Assembly (NCBI RefSeq): GCF_004769575.1
Contig: NZ_RQGA01000002.1
Location: 28,120 to 92,119 of the forward strand
DNA from: Leptospira perdikensis
Lineage (GTDB): Bacteria > Spirochaetota > Leptospiria > Leptospirales > Leptospiraceae
DNA length: 64,000 nucleotides
Reading direction: 5' to 3'
Below the pieces are notes generated by a model. That model saw nothing but the letters and a program-made list of their open reading frames with translations, had not been told where the DNA came from and made no database searches. The position numbers were made by a program, and so were the translations under genes. This document shows positions 45,475 through 54,633 of this stretch, piece by piece (position 1 is the first letter of the stretch; each line of letters starts with the position of its first letter).

Positions 45475-47628
45475 ATGAATTCCAAAATTGATTCCCAAGT
45501 GCGCTTGGGTTTAACGATTGTTTGTTGTTTTTTCGTTTTGACCTGTTCTGACGAAAAATCGTCCCCATCCCCTATCCTTGGGCTTGTGAGCTCGGCTACG
45601 TCTGAGGCCACAAATTCGGACTCAGTCGGTGCCTCCGGAGTGAGTCGTGCGGTAGCACCTTCTCTTGGTTCGTCGCCGTATCTTGTGGGTGCCGGGATTT
45701 ATGATATCACTGGACCTGCTGCCGAAGTAGGGATGATGGGGTTTGCCGAGTCAGCGCAAAAAACGGAAGGGATTTATATGCGCCTTTGGTCGAGAGCCTA
45801 TATCATTGGAGACGCATCGAAACGAGTGGTTTTTGTCAGTGCTGACTTAGGAATGATTTTCCAATCCATCAAACAAGCAGTGAGTAAAAAAATTGCTCTG
45901 GATACAGAACTATCACCTTACTACAATCAGGCGAATATTCTTCTTTCTGCAACACATACACATAGTGGCCCTGGTGGATACTCTCATTATTTTTTATACA
46001 ACGCCACAACATCAGGATTTATCAAAGAAAACTTTGATGTGATTGTCGATGGAATTTATCGTTCCATTAAAATCGCACATCAAAACTTAGTTCCAGGAAA
46101 TGTTTATATCAACCAAGGGAATTTAACGGATGCGAGTAAAAACCGTTCAGCTGTAGCTTATGATAAAAACCCGGCGGCAGAAAGAAGTTATTATTCTTCA
46201 AACGTGGATCAAACGATGACTCTTTTGAAACTAGTTGCGGCCGATGGGCGAGAACTAGGACTTGTGAACTGGTTTGCAGTCCACCCTACAAACGTAGGTC
46301 CGACAAACAAACTCATCGGTGGTGATAACAAGGGTCTTGCTTCGTATCTTTTTGAAAAAACAAAAGGAACTAATTATTCAGCAAACCAAACCTTTGTGGC
46401 TGCTTTTGCGCAAACAAATTCAGGAGATGTCACTCCTAACCTTTGGGGCCCAGCGGATGGTGTGAATGATTATGCGAGACAAAACATCATTGCAGAAAAA
46501 CAATTAAACCGAGCCCAGTCTCTTTATTCTTCTGCCACAACTCAACTTTCTGGTTCTGTTGACTTTCGCCACACCTTTGTTAACTTTTCAAATCTGTATG
46601 TAAGTAGTGTCGGAACCACAACCTGCCAAGCCGGTATGGGAGCATCTTTTTCTGCTGGAAGTGTGGAGGACAATGCAGTCTCAGTGGATTTTTTTGATGA
46701 AGGAACTACGGTTGATTCATTGGATTGGAATACCAATTCAGCAGATGCGTTTAAGTCTAGTTTCCTTGGTGGGGCACTCGGTGTTCTTTGGCCTGCCTCT
46801 ACAAGTGAAGCTTACAAACTTTGCCACGCCGAAAAACCAGTCCTCATTCCGACAGGGGTTGCTAGCTTCGACGGGAATCCTTGGACACCTCCAGTGATTC
46901 CTATGCAGATTATCAAAATTGGTAACTTAGCGATTCTTGCCATTCCGGCAGAAGTGTCTACTATGGCAGGACGAAGACTTCGTTCTCTAGTGAAAAATGT
47001 TTTGGAAAATGAATATACGGTGGTTGCCGCACTTTCCAATTCCTATACTTCTTATTTGACCACAAGAGAAGAATACTCTTCCCAACAGTATGAGGGTGCC
47101 TCCACACAGTTTGGTCCCAATACTCTTTTGGGGTACGAACAAGAATTTGGAAAACTAGCAAGTGCTTTGCGAAATGGAAGTGCCTCTCCTGCAGGCCCAA
47201 CACCAGCGGACCTAACCAATAACCAAGCTACCTTTCAAACAGGAGTGGTTTTTGATGATGTCCCTCTTTTTAAAAGTTTTGGAAACGTACAAACCCAACC
47301 TTCCGCTTCCTATAGCAGTGGTGCCACAGTCAGTGCTGTGTTCTGGGGCGCTCATCCAAAAAACAATATGCTCATCGGAAGTAGTTTTGTGGATGTAGAA
47401 AAACAAAATGGATCCACTTGGACTGTGGTCGCAAGGGATTATGATCCATCCACTACTTACAGGTGGCAAAGAGATGGAGTGGCGAATTCCAAAATCACGG
47501 TTACCTGGAAAACAAGTTCTTTCCCATCTGGGACTTACCGCCTCCGCCACCGTGGCCACTGGAAGAGTGGTTGGACGGGTGCCATCAGTGCCTACCAAGG
47601 AGTCACAAACAATTTCACTGTGCAGTAA
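45475..47628 (+). CDS. Lipoprotein neutral ceramidase
   Basis: 717 residues. Lipobox FVLTC (Cys24); GGAG eight bases before ATG 45475. Family blocks: AGIYDITGPAAEVGMMGFAE, FVSADLGMI, zinc-site SATHTHSGPGGYSHY, NWFAVHPTNVG, the nucleophile region NSGDVTPNLWGP, IPAEVSTMAGRRLRS, SYTSYLTTREEY and the C-terminal immunoglobulin-like domain. In characterised neutral ceramidases the hexapeptide is GDVSPN with catalytic Ser; here Thr320 takes that place. Predicted reaction: hydrolysis of ceramide to sphingosine and fatty acid outside the cytoplasm. Divergent from the endoglycoceramidase gene. Confidence 0.9.
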   Translation: MNSKIDSQVRLGLTIVCCFFVLTCSDEKSSPSPILGLVSSATSEATNSDSVGASGVSRAVAPSLGSSPYLVGAGIYDITGPAAEVGMMGFAESAQKTEGIYMRLWSRAYIIGDASKRVVFVSADLGMIFQSIKQAVSKKIALDTELSPYYNQANILLSATHTHSGPGGYSHYFLYNATTSGFIKENFDVIVDGIYRSIKIAHQNLVPGNVYINQGNLTDASKNRSAVAYDKNPAAERSYYSSNVDQTMTLLKLVAADGRELGLVNWFAVHPTNVGPTNKLIGGDNKGLASYLFEKTKGTNYSANQTFVAAFAQTNSGDVTPNLWGPADGVNDYARQNIIAEKQLNRAQSLYSSATTQLSGSVDFRHTFVNFSNLYVSSVGTTTCQAGMGASFSAGSVEDNAVSVDFFDEGTTVDSLDWNTNSADAFKSSFLGGALGVLWPASTSEAYKLCHAEKPVLIPTGVASFDGNPWTPPVIPMQIIKIGNLAILAIPAEVSTMAGRRLRSLVKNVLENEYTVVAALSNSYTSYLTTREEYSSQQYEGASTQFGPNTLLGYEQEFGKLASALRNGSASPAGPTPADLTNNQATFQTGVVFDDVPLFKSFGNVQTQPSASYSSGATVSAVFWGAHPKNNMLIGSSFVDVEKQNGSTWTVVARDYDPSTTYRWQRDGVANSKITVTWKTSSFPSGTYRLRHRGHWKSGWTGAISAYQGVTNNFTVQ

Positions 47629-47645
47629 TATCTGAACAATCACTC

Positions 47646-47678
47646 ACCTGGCCCGTAAAAAGGTCAGGTATTTTCTTT
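47646..47678 (+). terminator. Weak terminator after ceramidase
   Basis: ACCTG and CAGGT around a 14-nt loop, followed by ATTTTCTTT, 18 bp after the stop. Confidence 0.35.
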
Positions 47679-47721
47679 GCAACGGGATTGACTAGGTATC
47701 ATTTCCTAGGAGGCTCGTACT

Positions 47722-48381
47722 ATGGATAAATTGGTCGACGCATCCTTATCCCCTGACCTCGCTTCTAGGCCTTTTAAGTTTACGAGCAAACAAGGGCGAA
47801 ATAGACGCACTCAATTACTAACAATTGCTCTGGAATTCCTCCGGGAAAAATCTCCCGAAGAGATTAGTTTTGCCGACATCTGCAAAGAGGCAAAAATCCC
47901 AAGGCCTTCCGCCTACCATTTTTTTCCCAATGTCGAAGCCATCTTTCATGGAATCCGATTATTACACTCAGAAAGCCTAATTGAAAAATCACTTTTATTG
48001 AGAAGAGAAACCTTTGTTAGTTGGGAGTTATACATCGAACGGTCCATTGATGTGGCAGTGGAAGTGACGAACAAAGAAATTGCTTTTCCACGTTTGATTT
48101 ATGGATACCGAATGAGTAATCCCGAAATGCGACAAGTAGGACAAGAGTTAGATGCAAAACTGGCAAACCTTGCAAAACTGGGACTGATGGACCGGTTTGA
48201 ATTGCCAGAGTTGGAACATACGGACCAAATCTTTGGAGTTGCCTTTTCCATTGCAGATTCTTTGTTAAAACATTCTTACAGAACTTATGGAGATTTCACT
48301 CCTTGGATGGTGGGGGAAGCTAAAAAAGCAACGATCTCTTATTTAAAGAATTATCTACCGGAAGTCTGCAAACCTAAGTAG
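47722..48381 (+). CDS. TetR-family regulator beside ceramidase
   Basis: 219 residues; AGGAGG precedes ATG 47722. The N-terminal HTH (about 28-72) reads RTQLLTIALEFLREKSPEEI, SFADICKEAKIPRPSAYHFF; the C-terminus is a ligand-binding helical domain. It is 93 bp after the ceramidase gene. It is the best candidate to bind the CGACA-N2-TGTCG sites, but no such site lies before itself. Confidence 0.88.
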   Translation: MDKLVDASLSPDLASRPFKFTSKQGRNRRTQLLTIALEFLREKSPEEISFADICKEAKIPRPSAYHFFPNVEAIFHGIRLLHSESLIEKSLLLRRETFVSWELYIERSIDVAVEVTNKEIAFPRLIYGYRMSNPEMRQVGQELDAKLANLAKLGLMDRFELPELEHTDQIFGVAFSIADSLLKHSYRTYGDFTPWMVGEAKKATISYLKNYLPEVCKPK

Positions 48382-48388
48382 AAAACTG

Positions 48389-49873
48389 TCAGTAATTTCC
48401 TGAATAGGTGGAACCATTCACTGTTCCACCATTCACAGTTCCTATATTGTTAATGATTGTCGTACCTTCATCGAAGTATAGAGCTGTCGGGCAATCCGTA
48501 AGACGGTTTCCATTGAAAATGAAAGGATTGGTCCCTCCTTGTTCATACACACAATACCGGTTGGTTCCACCAGAAGTAAAAAGTATATTGTTTTGGTAAA
48601 TGCCAAAGTTCCCTGAACCGCTTGGAAAATAAAGTGCTCTACTCGTAATCCCAGCTCCTCCATCCATACTATTGTTCGTCACTGTTGGGTTTGATGGAGG
48701 GCTTGTATTTAAGGCATAGGAAATCGACCCCGTTCCACCCAAAAGAGTATTCCCTATGATGGATGGAGTATTTGTTTGCGGAGCATTGTAGATTGCATGT
48801 GCAGAAGCTGCAGGTGCGTCACCCCCATGGATGGTATTAGAAACAATACTCGGAGAGGAATTGTTTTCAATATAAATTCCGAAAGTAGAAGCTACCGCAG
48901 AAGTCCCCCCTAAAATGACGTTGTTTGTAATCAACGATGAAGAGGCCGAAACATATATGGCTGCGGATATAGCATTACTCACAACACCACCTTCGAATCG
49001 GTTGTTTGTGATTGTCGGAGAGCTTGATAAACAATTGAATGCAATGGATGCATTCGGCGCATTGGGGTTCGATGCCCCTCGAACTGTAAATCCATCCACA
49101 ACAGTAGAGGATGTGATTCCTGCACCGGCATTGATTGTTATGGTATCGGTGTTTGCCGTTGCCGTATCAACAATTCTTGCGATGTATAAATTGGAATTAC
49201 GATTTAAAAAATCAGAACTAAATCCGCCATAAACGGAAACATTATTTGTCATATTGACTTGAGTTCCGAGTCCACTGTCCACTAGATAGTTTCCTTCTGA
49301 GACCAAAATGGCTGCGGGTGGTGTAGCTCCTACTATGGCAGAGGGAATGGTGAGTTTGGCAGTTCCTGGTGTGGTTCCTGAATTTCCATTATTTCCAGAG
49401 GGACTGACATAGTATAAATTTGTATTAGCAGCAAGGACAGTGTAAGTTCCTGTAACGGTTGTCATACGAAAACCAGATGCATCCGTTCCGTCCAACTGGA
49501 AAGTATTTGTTCCCACGGGGATGGAACCGGAAAGAACTACAGTGTCATTGGCCGCGAAAGTATCTGACCATGTTTGGTCGAGTGGAGTTCCGAGAATTGC
49601 AGAGAGAGAGGTCGGATTCATACTTCGATTGAATACTACGCGGATTTTTGTGTTGGTGAGAATGACAAATCCGACGGACGGAGTGATGGTAGGGGAAGGG
49701 CCTCCATACAAAGCGAGGAGGATACCAAGTTGGAAAAGATTGTCATTTTTTTTATTAAGGTCTAAATCCAAAAGTTCCCGAACGATAGGATTTAATAAAC
49801 AGTGGAATTGGAAAAAAATAAGTAAAAAAATAAAACTTAGGTTCGTTTTAGGAAATTTTCTATATTTTCGCAT
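48389..49873 (-). CDS. Lipoprotein with right-handed beta-helix (DUF1565-like)
   Basis: 494 residues from ATG 49873 (MRKYRKFPKTNLSFIFLLIF, lipobox QFHC); the frame is open to 49945. An Ig-like start (FVILTNTKIRVVFNRSMN) is followed by LYYVSPSGNNGNSGTTPG, the usual entry to a parallel beta-helix, then repeated turns of the form SPTITNNRFEGG, SSLITNNVILGG, SPSIVSNTIHGG, TPSIIGNTLLGG, NPTVTNNSMDGG. Surface polysaccharide binding or lysis is possible. It converges on the TetR gene with a 7-bp gap. Confidence 0.83.
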   Translation of the reverse strand: MRKYRKFPKTNLSFIFLLIFFQFHCLLNPIVRELLDLDLNKKNDNLFQLGILLALYGGPSPTITPSVGFVILTNTKIRVVFNRSMNPTSLSAILGTPLDQTWSDTFAANDTVVLSGSIPVGTNTFQLDGTDASGFRMTTVTGTYTVLAANTNLYYVSPSGNNGNSGTTPGTAKLTIPSAIVGATPPAAILVSEGNYLVDSGLGTQVNMTNNVSVYGGFSSDFLNRNSNLYIARIVDTATANTDTITINAGAGITSSTVVDGFTVRGASNPNAPNASIAFNCLSSSPTITNNRFEGGVVSNAISAAIYVSASSSLITNNVILGGTSAVASTFGIYIENNSSPSIVSNTIHGGDAPAASAHAIYNAPQTNTPSIIGNTLLGGTGSISYALNTSPPSNPTVTNNSMDGGAGITSRALYFPSGSGNFGIYQNNILFTSGGTNRYCVYEQGGTNPFIFNGNRLTDCPTALYFDEGTTIINNIGTVNGGTVNGSTYSGNY

Positions 49874-49957
49874 AACAGATCTAAAGTTAATTAGGAGATC
49901 TGTTTTTGACAATAAAGCAATAAATTTCCTTAGTTTTTTACACAAAATCGAAGTGAT

Positions 49958-50608
49958 TTATTTCATTCCGATATATGCGTACTCTGTGACCGTTTGGATG
50001 AAATTTTCCATCTCCTTTGGATCGTTTTTCATCTGCAACCTGCCTTCTAAAAACAACATTGCAATCCCGTGGATCATGGCCCAAGAAGCCAAAGTTTTTT
50101 CTCTTGTTTTTCCTGGTTCCAAAAACCCGAGTCTTTGGCCCATTCGAATGATTTCGTGTAACTGTCGATAGGTCCTTCTTGATACACCAGAAAGTGTAGG
50201 ATGGTTTTTCAGATCCACACCCATCCCACCAAACATAATCCTTGCGAACTGTCTGTTGGCCATGATGAATTGAAAATAAGTCCATCCTAGGGCCCGGTAT
50301 CTTCCTTTAAAGTCTTGGTCTGTTTTTTCTAATTCTTTTTGATAAGTTTCGAAATACTTTTGGAACCCAATTTCGGCAATCGCAGAAAAGAGAGCATTTT
50401 TGTTTTCAAAATGATGGTAACTGGCGACATGACTCACTCCTGCTTTTGCCGCCACTTTACGAAGCGAAATATCTTCCAAAGAAGTATTCTCGAGTAGTTC
50501 TACCCCTGCCTGGATGAGAGCCTCACGGACATTCATTCCATTTTCTTTGGAGGGTCGACCCGCAGCTTTTGGTTTTTTGGGACTAATTTTTTTTTTCGAA
50601 ACCGCCAT
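49958..50608 (-). CDS. TetR-family regulator of fatty-acid gene pair
   Basis: 216 residues from ATG 50608 (MAVSKKKISPK); ATG 50638 is an alternative. A basic tail (KKISPKKPKAAGRPSKE) precedes the HTH NVREALIQAGVELLENTSLE, VAAKAGVSHVASYHHFENKN. The C-terminal part has the WHG/TetR_C-like pattern. It is divergent from the dienoyl-CoA reductase gene with two palindromes between. Confidence 0.88.
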   Translation of the reverse strand: MAVSKKKISPKKPKAAGRPSKENGMNVREALIQAGVELLENTSLEDISLRKVAAKAGVSHVASYHHFENKNALFSAIAEIGFQKYFETYQKELEKTDQDFKGRYRALGWTYFQFIMANRQFARIMFGGMGVDLKNHPTLSGVSRRTYRQLHEIIRMGQRLGFLEPGKTREKTLASWAMIHGIAMLFLEGRLQMKNDPKEMENFIQTVTEYAYIGMK

Positions 50609-50650
50609 TTCCCCAATTCTACTGCAGACTCTATTCATGACTAGTGTTAA

Positions 50651-50663
50651 TTACCGGTGGTAA
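50651..50663. promoter_or_regulatory. TetR operator copy 1
   Basis: TTACC-GGT-GGTAA, perfect 5-3-5 dyad in the divergent promoter region, close to the TetR start. Confidence 0.7.
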
Positions 50664-50693
50664 ATTTACGGCTTGTCGTTATTTTTAAATATA

Positions 50694-50706
50694 TTACCAA
50701 TGGTAA
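50694..50706. promoter_or_regulatory. TetR operator copy 2
   Basis: TTACC-AAT-GGTAA, same half-sites, 43 bp (about four turns) from copy 1, 31 bp before the reductase ATG. Confidence 0.7.
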
Positions 50707-50736
50707 ATTATTCAGATCTAAGGATATTTTACGAGT

Positions 50737-52734
50737 ATGAATACAGCATTTTCACCTATTTCCATTGGAAACTTAACTCTCCCCAATCGTTTTATTATGG
50801 GATCCATGCACCTCGGTGTGGAAGGAGAAACCGGAACTGCCGAAAGGATGGCCGCTTTTTATGGCAAACGGTTCGAAGGTGGAGTTTCCCTCATTGTTAC
50901 CGGTGGGATCAGTGTGAATGAAGAGGGAAAAGGTTCTCGGACATTTTTTAACATCCAAAATCCAGAACATGCCAGTGAATTAAAACGTATGAACGAACTG
51001 CTTCTCGGCAAAGGGACAATGTGTGCCCAACTATTTCATGCAGGTCGGTATGCTGCTGATAGAAATTGTGTGGCTCCATCCGCAGTTCGTGCACCAATCA
51101 ATCGTTATGTGCCAAAAGCTCTTACGGAAGATGAATGTTGGAAAACCATCGAAGACTTCGGACTGGCTGCAAAACTCGCAAAAGAATCTGGGTTTGGAGC
51201 TGTAGAAATTATGGGGAGTGAAGGTTATCTTTTAAATCAATTTTTCTCTCCTGTGACAAACCATAGAGATGATTATTTTGGTGGGGATGCAGAACGGAGG
51301 ATGAACTTATCCATTGAGGTGCTTCGAGCCGTTAAAAAACAACTTCCCGAAGGTTTTCCTGTGATCTTTCGTATGTCAGGAATTGATCTGATCCCAGGAA
51401 ACCCAAGTTTTGAAGAAGTGATTCGATTAGCACAAGTTTTGCGAGATGAAAAAGTATCGGCTTTAAATATTGGGATTGGTTGGCATGAATCAAGAATCCC
51501 GACTATTAGCCAATTAGTTCCCAGAGGGGCCTGGATCCCTATTGCCAGTCGTATCAAAGAGAACACACCAGGTGTTCCGATCATTGCTTCTAACCGAGTG
51601 AACGATCCTATCACGATGCAAAAAGTTTTTGATGAAAACAGAGCCGATATCATTTCAATGGCAAGGCCATTCCTTGCAGACGCATCCATTGTCAAAAAAT
51701 TCCAAGAGGGAATGTCGAACCGAATCAACACTTGTGTGGCTTGTAACCAAGCTTGTCTTGATCATGCCTTCCAAGAAAAGTTTGTATCTTGTATTGTGAA
51801 TCCAGAAGCGGTACATGAATTGGAATTTACAAAATCAAAAACAAAGGATCCAAAAAAAGTTCTCGTGATTGGAACGGGACCTGCGGGACTTGAAGCCGCG
51901 CGTGCGAGTGCGAGCCTTGGGCATAAAGTCACTCTGTTGGAAAAAGCAAATGTACTTGGTGGCCAATTCCAATTGGCATCCAACATCCCAGGTAAGTCAG
52001 AGTTTAAAGAAACCATTCGTTATTTTTCCAACGAACTTCCGGCCCTTGGTGTTGAGATCCGTTTGAATACCACGGCAACCTTAACATTGTTAGAAACAGA
52101 AAATCCAGATGTTACCATTTTTGCAAGCGGTGTGAAACCGCGTGAGTTTTCATTAAAAGGGCTAGAAAATCTTCCTTCGGGAAATTATACTGATTATCTC
52201 ACAGGAAAATTCAAACCTGGAAAACGAGTGGCAGTGATTGGGGGAGGAGGGATTGGTGTGGACGTAGCACATAGATTGACGGAAGAAGAAGATCCTACTT
52301 TAAACTCCTATGATAAAAAATACAATATCAGTTCCTTTACCAATGCTGTGGTTCAAAAAGAAAAAGCACACCGAGATGTTGCCGTGTTTCGTAGGAATGG
52401 AAAACATGGAGCGGGTCTTGGGCCTACAACGTTTTGGGCACTCAAACAAGAGTTAGAGTCTGTGGGAGTTGAGTTCTATCATGGACTTACTTACAAAGAA
52501 GTAACAAAAGAGGGATTAAAAGTAGAACTAAAAAACGGAGAAGAATTTTTGTATCCTTGTGATTCTCTTGTTTTGTGTGTTGGTCAGGAAAAGGAACCTT
52601 CCGTTCTAGAAGAATTCCAAACCAAATACCCAAACAAACAAACCATCGTGATTGGTGGGGCGAAAGATCCAAGGAATATTGATGCCAAAAGAGCATTTTT
52701 AGAAGGTTTAGAAGCAGCACATAGCATTCATTAG
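50737..52734 (+). CDS. fadH: 2,4-dienoyl-CoA reductase (NADPH), FadH-type
   Basis: 665 residues. N-terminal old-yellow-enzyme TIM barrel (LPNRFIMGSMHLG, CAQLFHAGRYA, EIMGSEGYLLNQFFSP), 4Fe-4S cysteines Cys333, Cys336, Cys340 and Cys352 with the spacing of E. coli FadH, then FAD/NAD domains (VLVIGTGPAGLEAARASASL, AVIGGGGIGVDVA). It reduces dienoyl-CoA in beta-oxidation of polyunsaturated fatty acids. Cotranscribed with an acyl-CoA dehydrogenase 9 bp downstream. Confidence 0.92.
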   Translation: MNTAFSPISIGNLTLPNRFIMGSMHLGVEGETGTAERMAAFYGKRFEGGVSLIVTGGISVNEEGKGSRTFFNIQNPEHASELKRMNELLLGKGTMCAQLFHAGRYAADRNCVAPSAVRAPINRYVPKALTEDECWKTIEDFGLAAKLAKESGFGAVEIMGSEGYLLNQFFSPVTNHRDDYFGGDAERRMNLSIEVLRAVKKQLPEGFPVIFRMSGIDLIPGNPSFEEVIRLAQVLRDEKVSALNIGIGWHESRIPTISQLVPRGAWIPIASRIKENTPGVPIIASNRVNDPITMQKVFDENRADIISMARPFLADASIVKKFQEGMSNRINTCVACNQACLDHAFQEKFVSCIVNPEAVHELEFTKSKTKDPKKVLVIGTGPAGLEAARASASLGHKVTLLEKANVLGGQFQLASNIPGKSEFKETIRYFSNELPALGVEIRLNTTATLTLLETENPDVTIFASGVKPREFSLKGLENLPSGNYTDYLTGKFKPGKRVAVIGGGGIGVDVAHRLTEEEDPTLNSYDKKYNISSFTNAVVQKEKAHRDVAVFRRNGKHGAGLGPTTFWALKQELESVGVEFYHGLTYKEVTKEGLKVELKNGEEFLYPCDSLVLCVGQEKEPSVLEEFQTKYPNKQTIVIGGAKDPRNIDAKRAFLEGLEAAHSIH

Positions 52735-52743
52735 GAGATAAAT

Positions 52744-54492
52744 ATGATCGCAAATAACTATTTTTCAGAAGACGAAGACTTACAGATAATTTTTAACCAA
52801 CTTCTTGATTGGGATTCCATCATTAAGGAAACCGAAGGCGAAGGTTTTTTTGACCACCAAACATTTGTAAAAACAAATAATCCTCGATATGAAATGGCCC
52901 CTTCCACAAAAGAAGAAGCCATCGAATTATACACATCCAGTTTGGATGCGATGGGAGATTTTTTCGGAAACGATGTTTCCCAAAAATCCCAAACTATGGA
53001 TCGTAATGAATTAAAGTATTCTAATGGAAAGGTGATTTTTCCAAAAGAAACCGTTGAGATCTACGAAAAATTTCGTAACACCGGCCTTATGGCGTATTCT
53101 CTTTCTAGGGAAGCAGGTGGGCTTGCTTTCCCTGCAACGGTAGGTGCCCTTTATGCCATGCTTATGGCAAGAGCCGATGTTGCATTTTGTATGACAACCA
53201 CCTTACTCAACTTAGCACAAATTGTAGACCGGTTTGGAACTCCCGAACAAGTGGAAACCTATGCCACAAAGGCTGCGACTGGTGAATGTTTGTTTGCTAT
53301 GTCTCTCACTGAACCTGATTACGGTTCGGATCTTAATAATGTCAGAACTTATGCAGTCAAACAAGAAGATGGAAGTTACCGTTTAACAGGAACCAAACGG
53401 TTTATCTCACAAGGTTGTGGTTTGGGTGATCATCCTGCTCTTCTTCTCACTTTGGCACGCACCGGAAAATCAGAGGGTGGAGCCAGAGGACTCTCTGTAT
53501 TCATTGTAAAAAGTGAAGATGTTTTTGTAGCTGGTATCGAGAAAAAAATGGGAATTCATGCTTCTCCTACTTGTGAGATTGTTTATGAAAACACTTACGG
53601 CGAAATTTTAGGCGAAGAAGGTCTTGGCCTCACTCGTTATACAGCCGGTATGACAAATTTTATGCGTCTTGTCAGTGCTTCCGGTGGATGTGGTGGGGGA
53701 GCTGCTGCTTATTATGAATGTGTAAAGTATGCCAATGAAAGAAAACAATTTGGAAAAGCCATTGGTGAGATTCCGGCAGTAGCAGAAATGGTTCATAAAA
53801 TCAAACGTGAAACCAATGCTATGCGACTTCTTACTTTAGAAACCGCTCGAGTGATTGATATGTACCAACACCACCAAATTCGAATGGAAAAAGCAGGAAA
53901 GGATGATCGGGAAATCCGAAAAGATACAAAAGTAAAGTATTGGTCTACTCTTGCCTCCACTCTCACTCCCATTGCAAAGTATTATAGTTCTGAAGAAGGA
54001 CATAAATGTACAAATCTCGCAGTGCAGGTGTTTGGTGGGGCAGGGTACACAGAAGATTATGATATTTCACGAATGTTTCGTGATTCTCGTATCAATACCA
54101 TCTATGAAGGGACAAGTCAAATCCATGTTCGCATTGCTACAGGGGCAATCCTTGCGGGTATGGCAGGAGATGGAAATTTTAGAAAGTACTTGAGTTCCCT
54201 AAAGGCTGAGATTCCATCACCATCCTCTTTTTTATTGGAACAAGAGAGAGTATTGGAAGAATCCATTCGAGTCATGCGAGGGATTGAAGAAGAGGTTCGA
54301 AAAGAAACCGTTGCAGAAAACTTAATGATCCAAATGGCTCGTTACCTCTGTAGTTTGTTATACGAAAAATCGATTCCAAAAATCACAGACTCAAATGCAA
54401 AAGTTTCTTGGGAAAAAGATAGCCGAGCCTTTGTGATCGATAGTGCAGCCATTGCTCAATCTTCTTTGTATCGAATTCAAAATTTCGGATAA
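52744..54492 (+). CDS. Acyl-CoA dehydrogenase
   Basis: 582 residues, the long family with an extra N-terminal part. Blocks: AGGLAFPATVGALYAMLMA, CLFAMSLTEPDYGSDLNNV, TGTKRFISQG, GIHASPTCEIVYENTYGE, RKQFGKAIGEIPAVAEM, and the catalytic Glu in IYEGTSQIH. It catalyses the first step of beta-oxidation, probably on the same substrates served by the FadH-type enzyme. Confidence 0.92.
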   Translation: MIANNYFSEDEDLQIIFNQLLDWDSIIKETEGEGFFDHQTFVKTNNPRYEMAPSTKEEAIELYTSSLDAMGDFFGNDVSQKSQTMDRNELKYSNGKVIFPKETVEIYEKFRNTGLMAYSLSREAGGLAFPATVGALYAMLMARADVAFCMTTTLLNLAQIVDRFGTPEQVETYATKAATGECLFAMSLTEPDYGSDLNNVRTYAVKQEDGSYRLTGTKRFISQGCGLGDHPALLLTLARTGKSEGGARGLSVFIVKSEDVFVAGIEKKMGIHASPTCEIVYENTYGEILGEEGLGLTRYTAGMTNFMRLVSASGGCGGGAAAYYECVKYANERKQFGKAIGEIPAVAEMVHKIKRETNAMRLLTLETARVIDMYQHHQIRMEKAGKDDREIRKDTKVKYWSTLASTLTPIAKYYSSEEGHKCTNLAVQVFGGAGYTEDYDISRMFRDSRINTIYEGTSQIHVRIATGAILAGMAGDGNFRKYLSSLKAEIPSPSSFLLEQERVLEESIRVMRGIEEEVRKETVAENLMIQMARYLCSLLYEKSIPKITDSNAKVSWEKDSRAFVIDSAAIAQSSLYRIQNFG

Positions 54493-54553
54493 AGAAAGTA
54501 TCGTTATGGTTCCTTTGTCTACGTTTCAATAGATAAAATCCAAAGAAGAAATG

Positions 54554-54592
54554 AAATGGTCAGAGTCTTTGAGGGAGTCTGGCCATTTTTTG
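54554..54592 (+). terminator. Rho-independent terminator
   Basis: AAATGGTCAGA (54554-54564) and TCTGGCCATTT (54578-54588) with one G-U pair, then a T-run. It ends the FadH/acyl-CoA dehydrogenase unit. Confidence 0.85.
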
Positions 54593-54633
54593 TTTATCGA
54601 AAGGTATAATAGCTTTGATCGACCCAAAAATTT

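Noticed and set aside
42952..48381. Recent horizontal transfer of the sphingolipid module
   Set aside because: Base composition and lipobox style look like the surroundings; no mobile-element marks. Transfer cannot be supported from this window.
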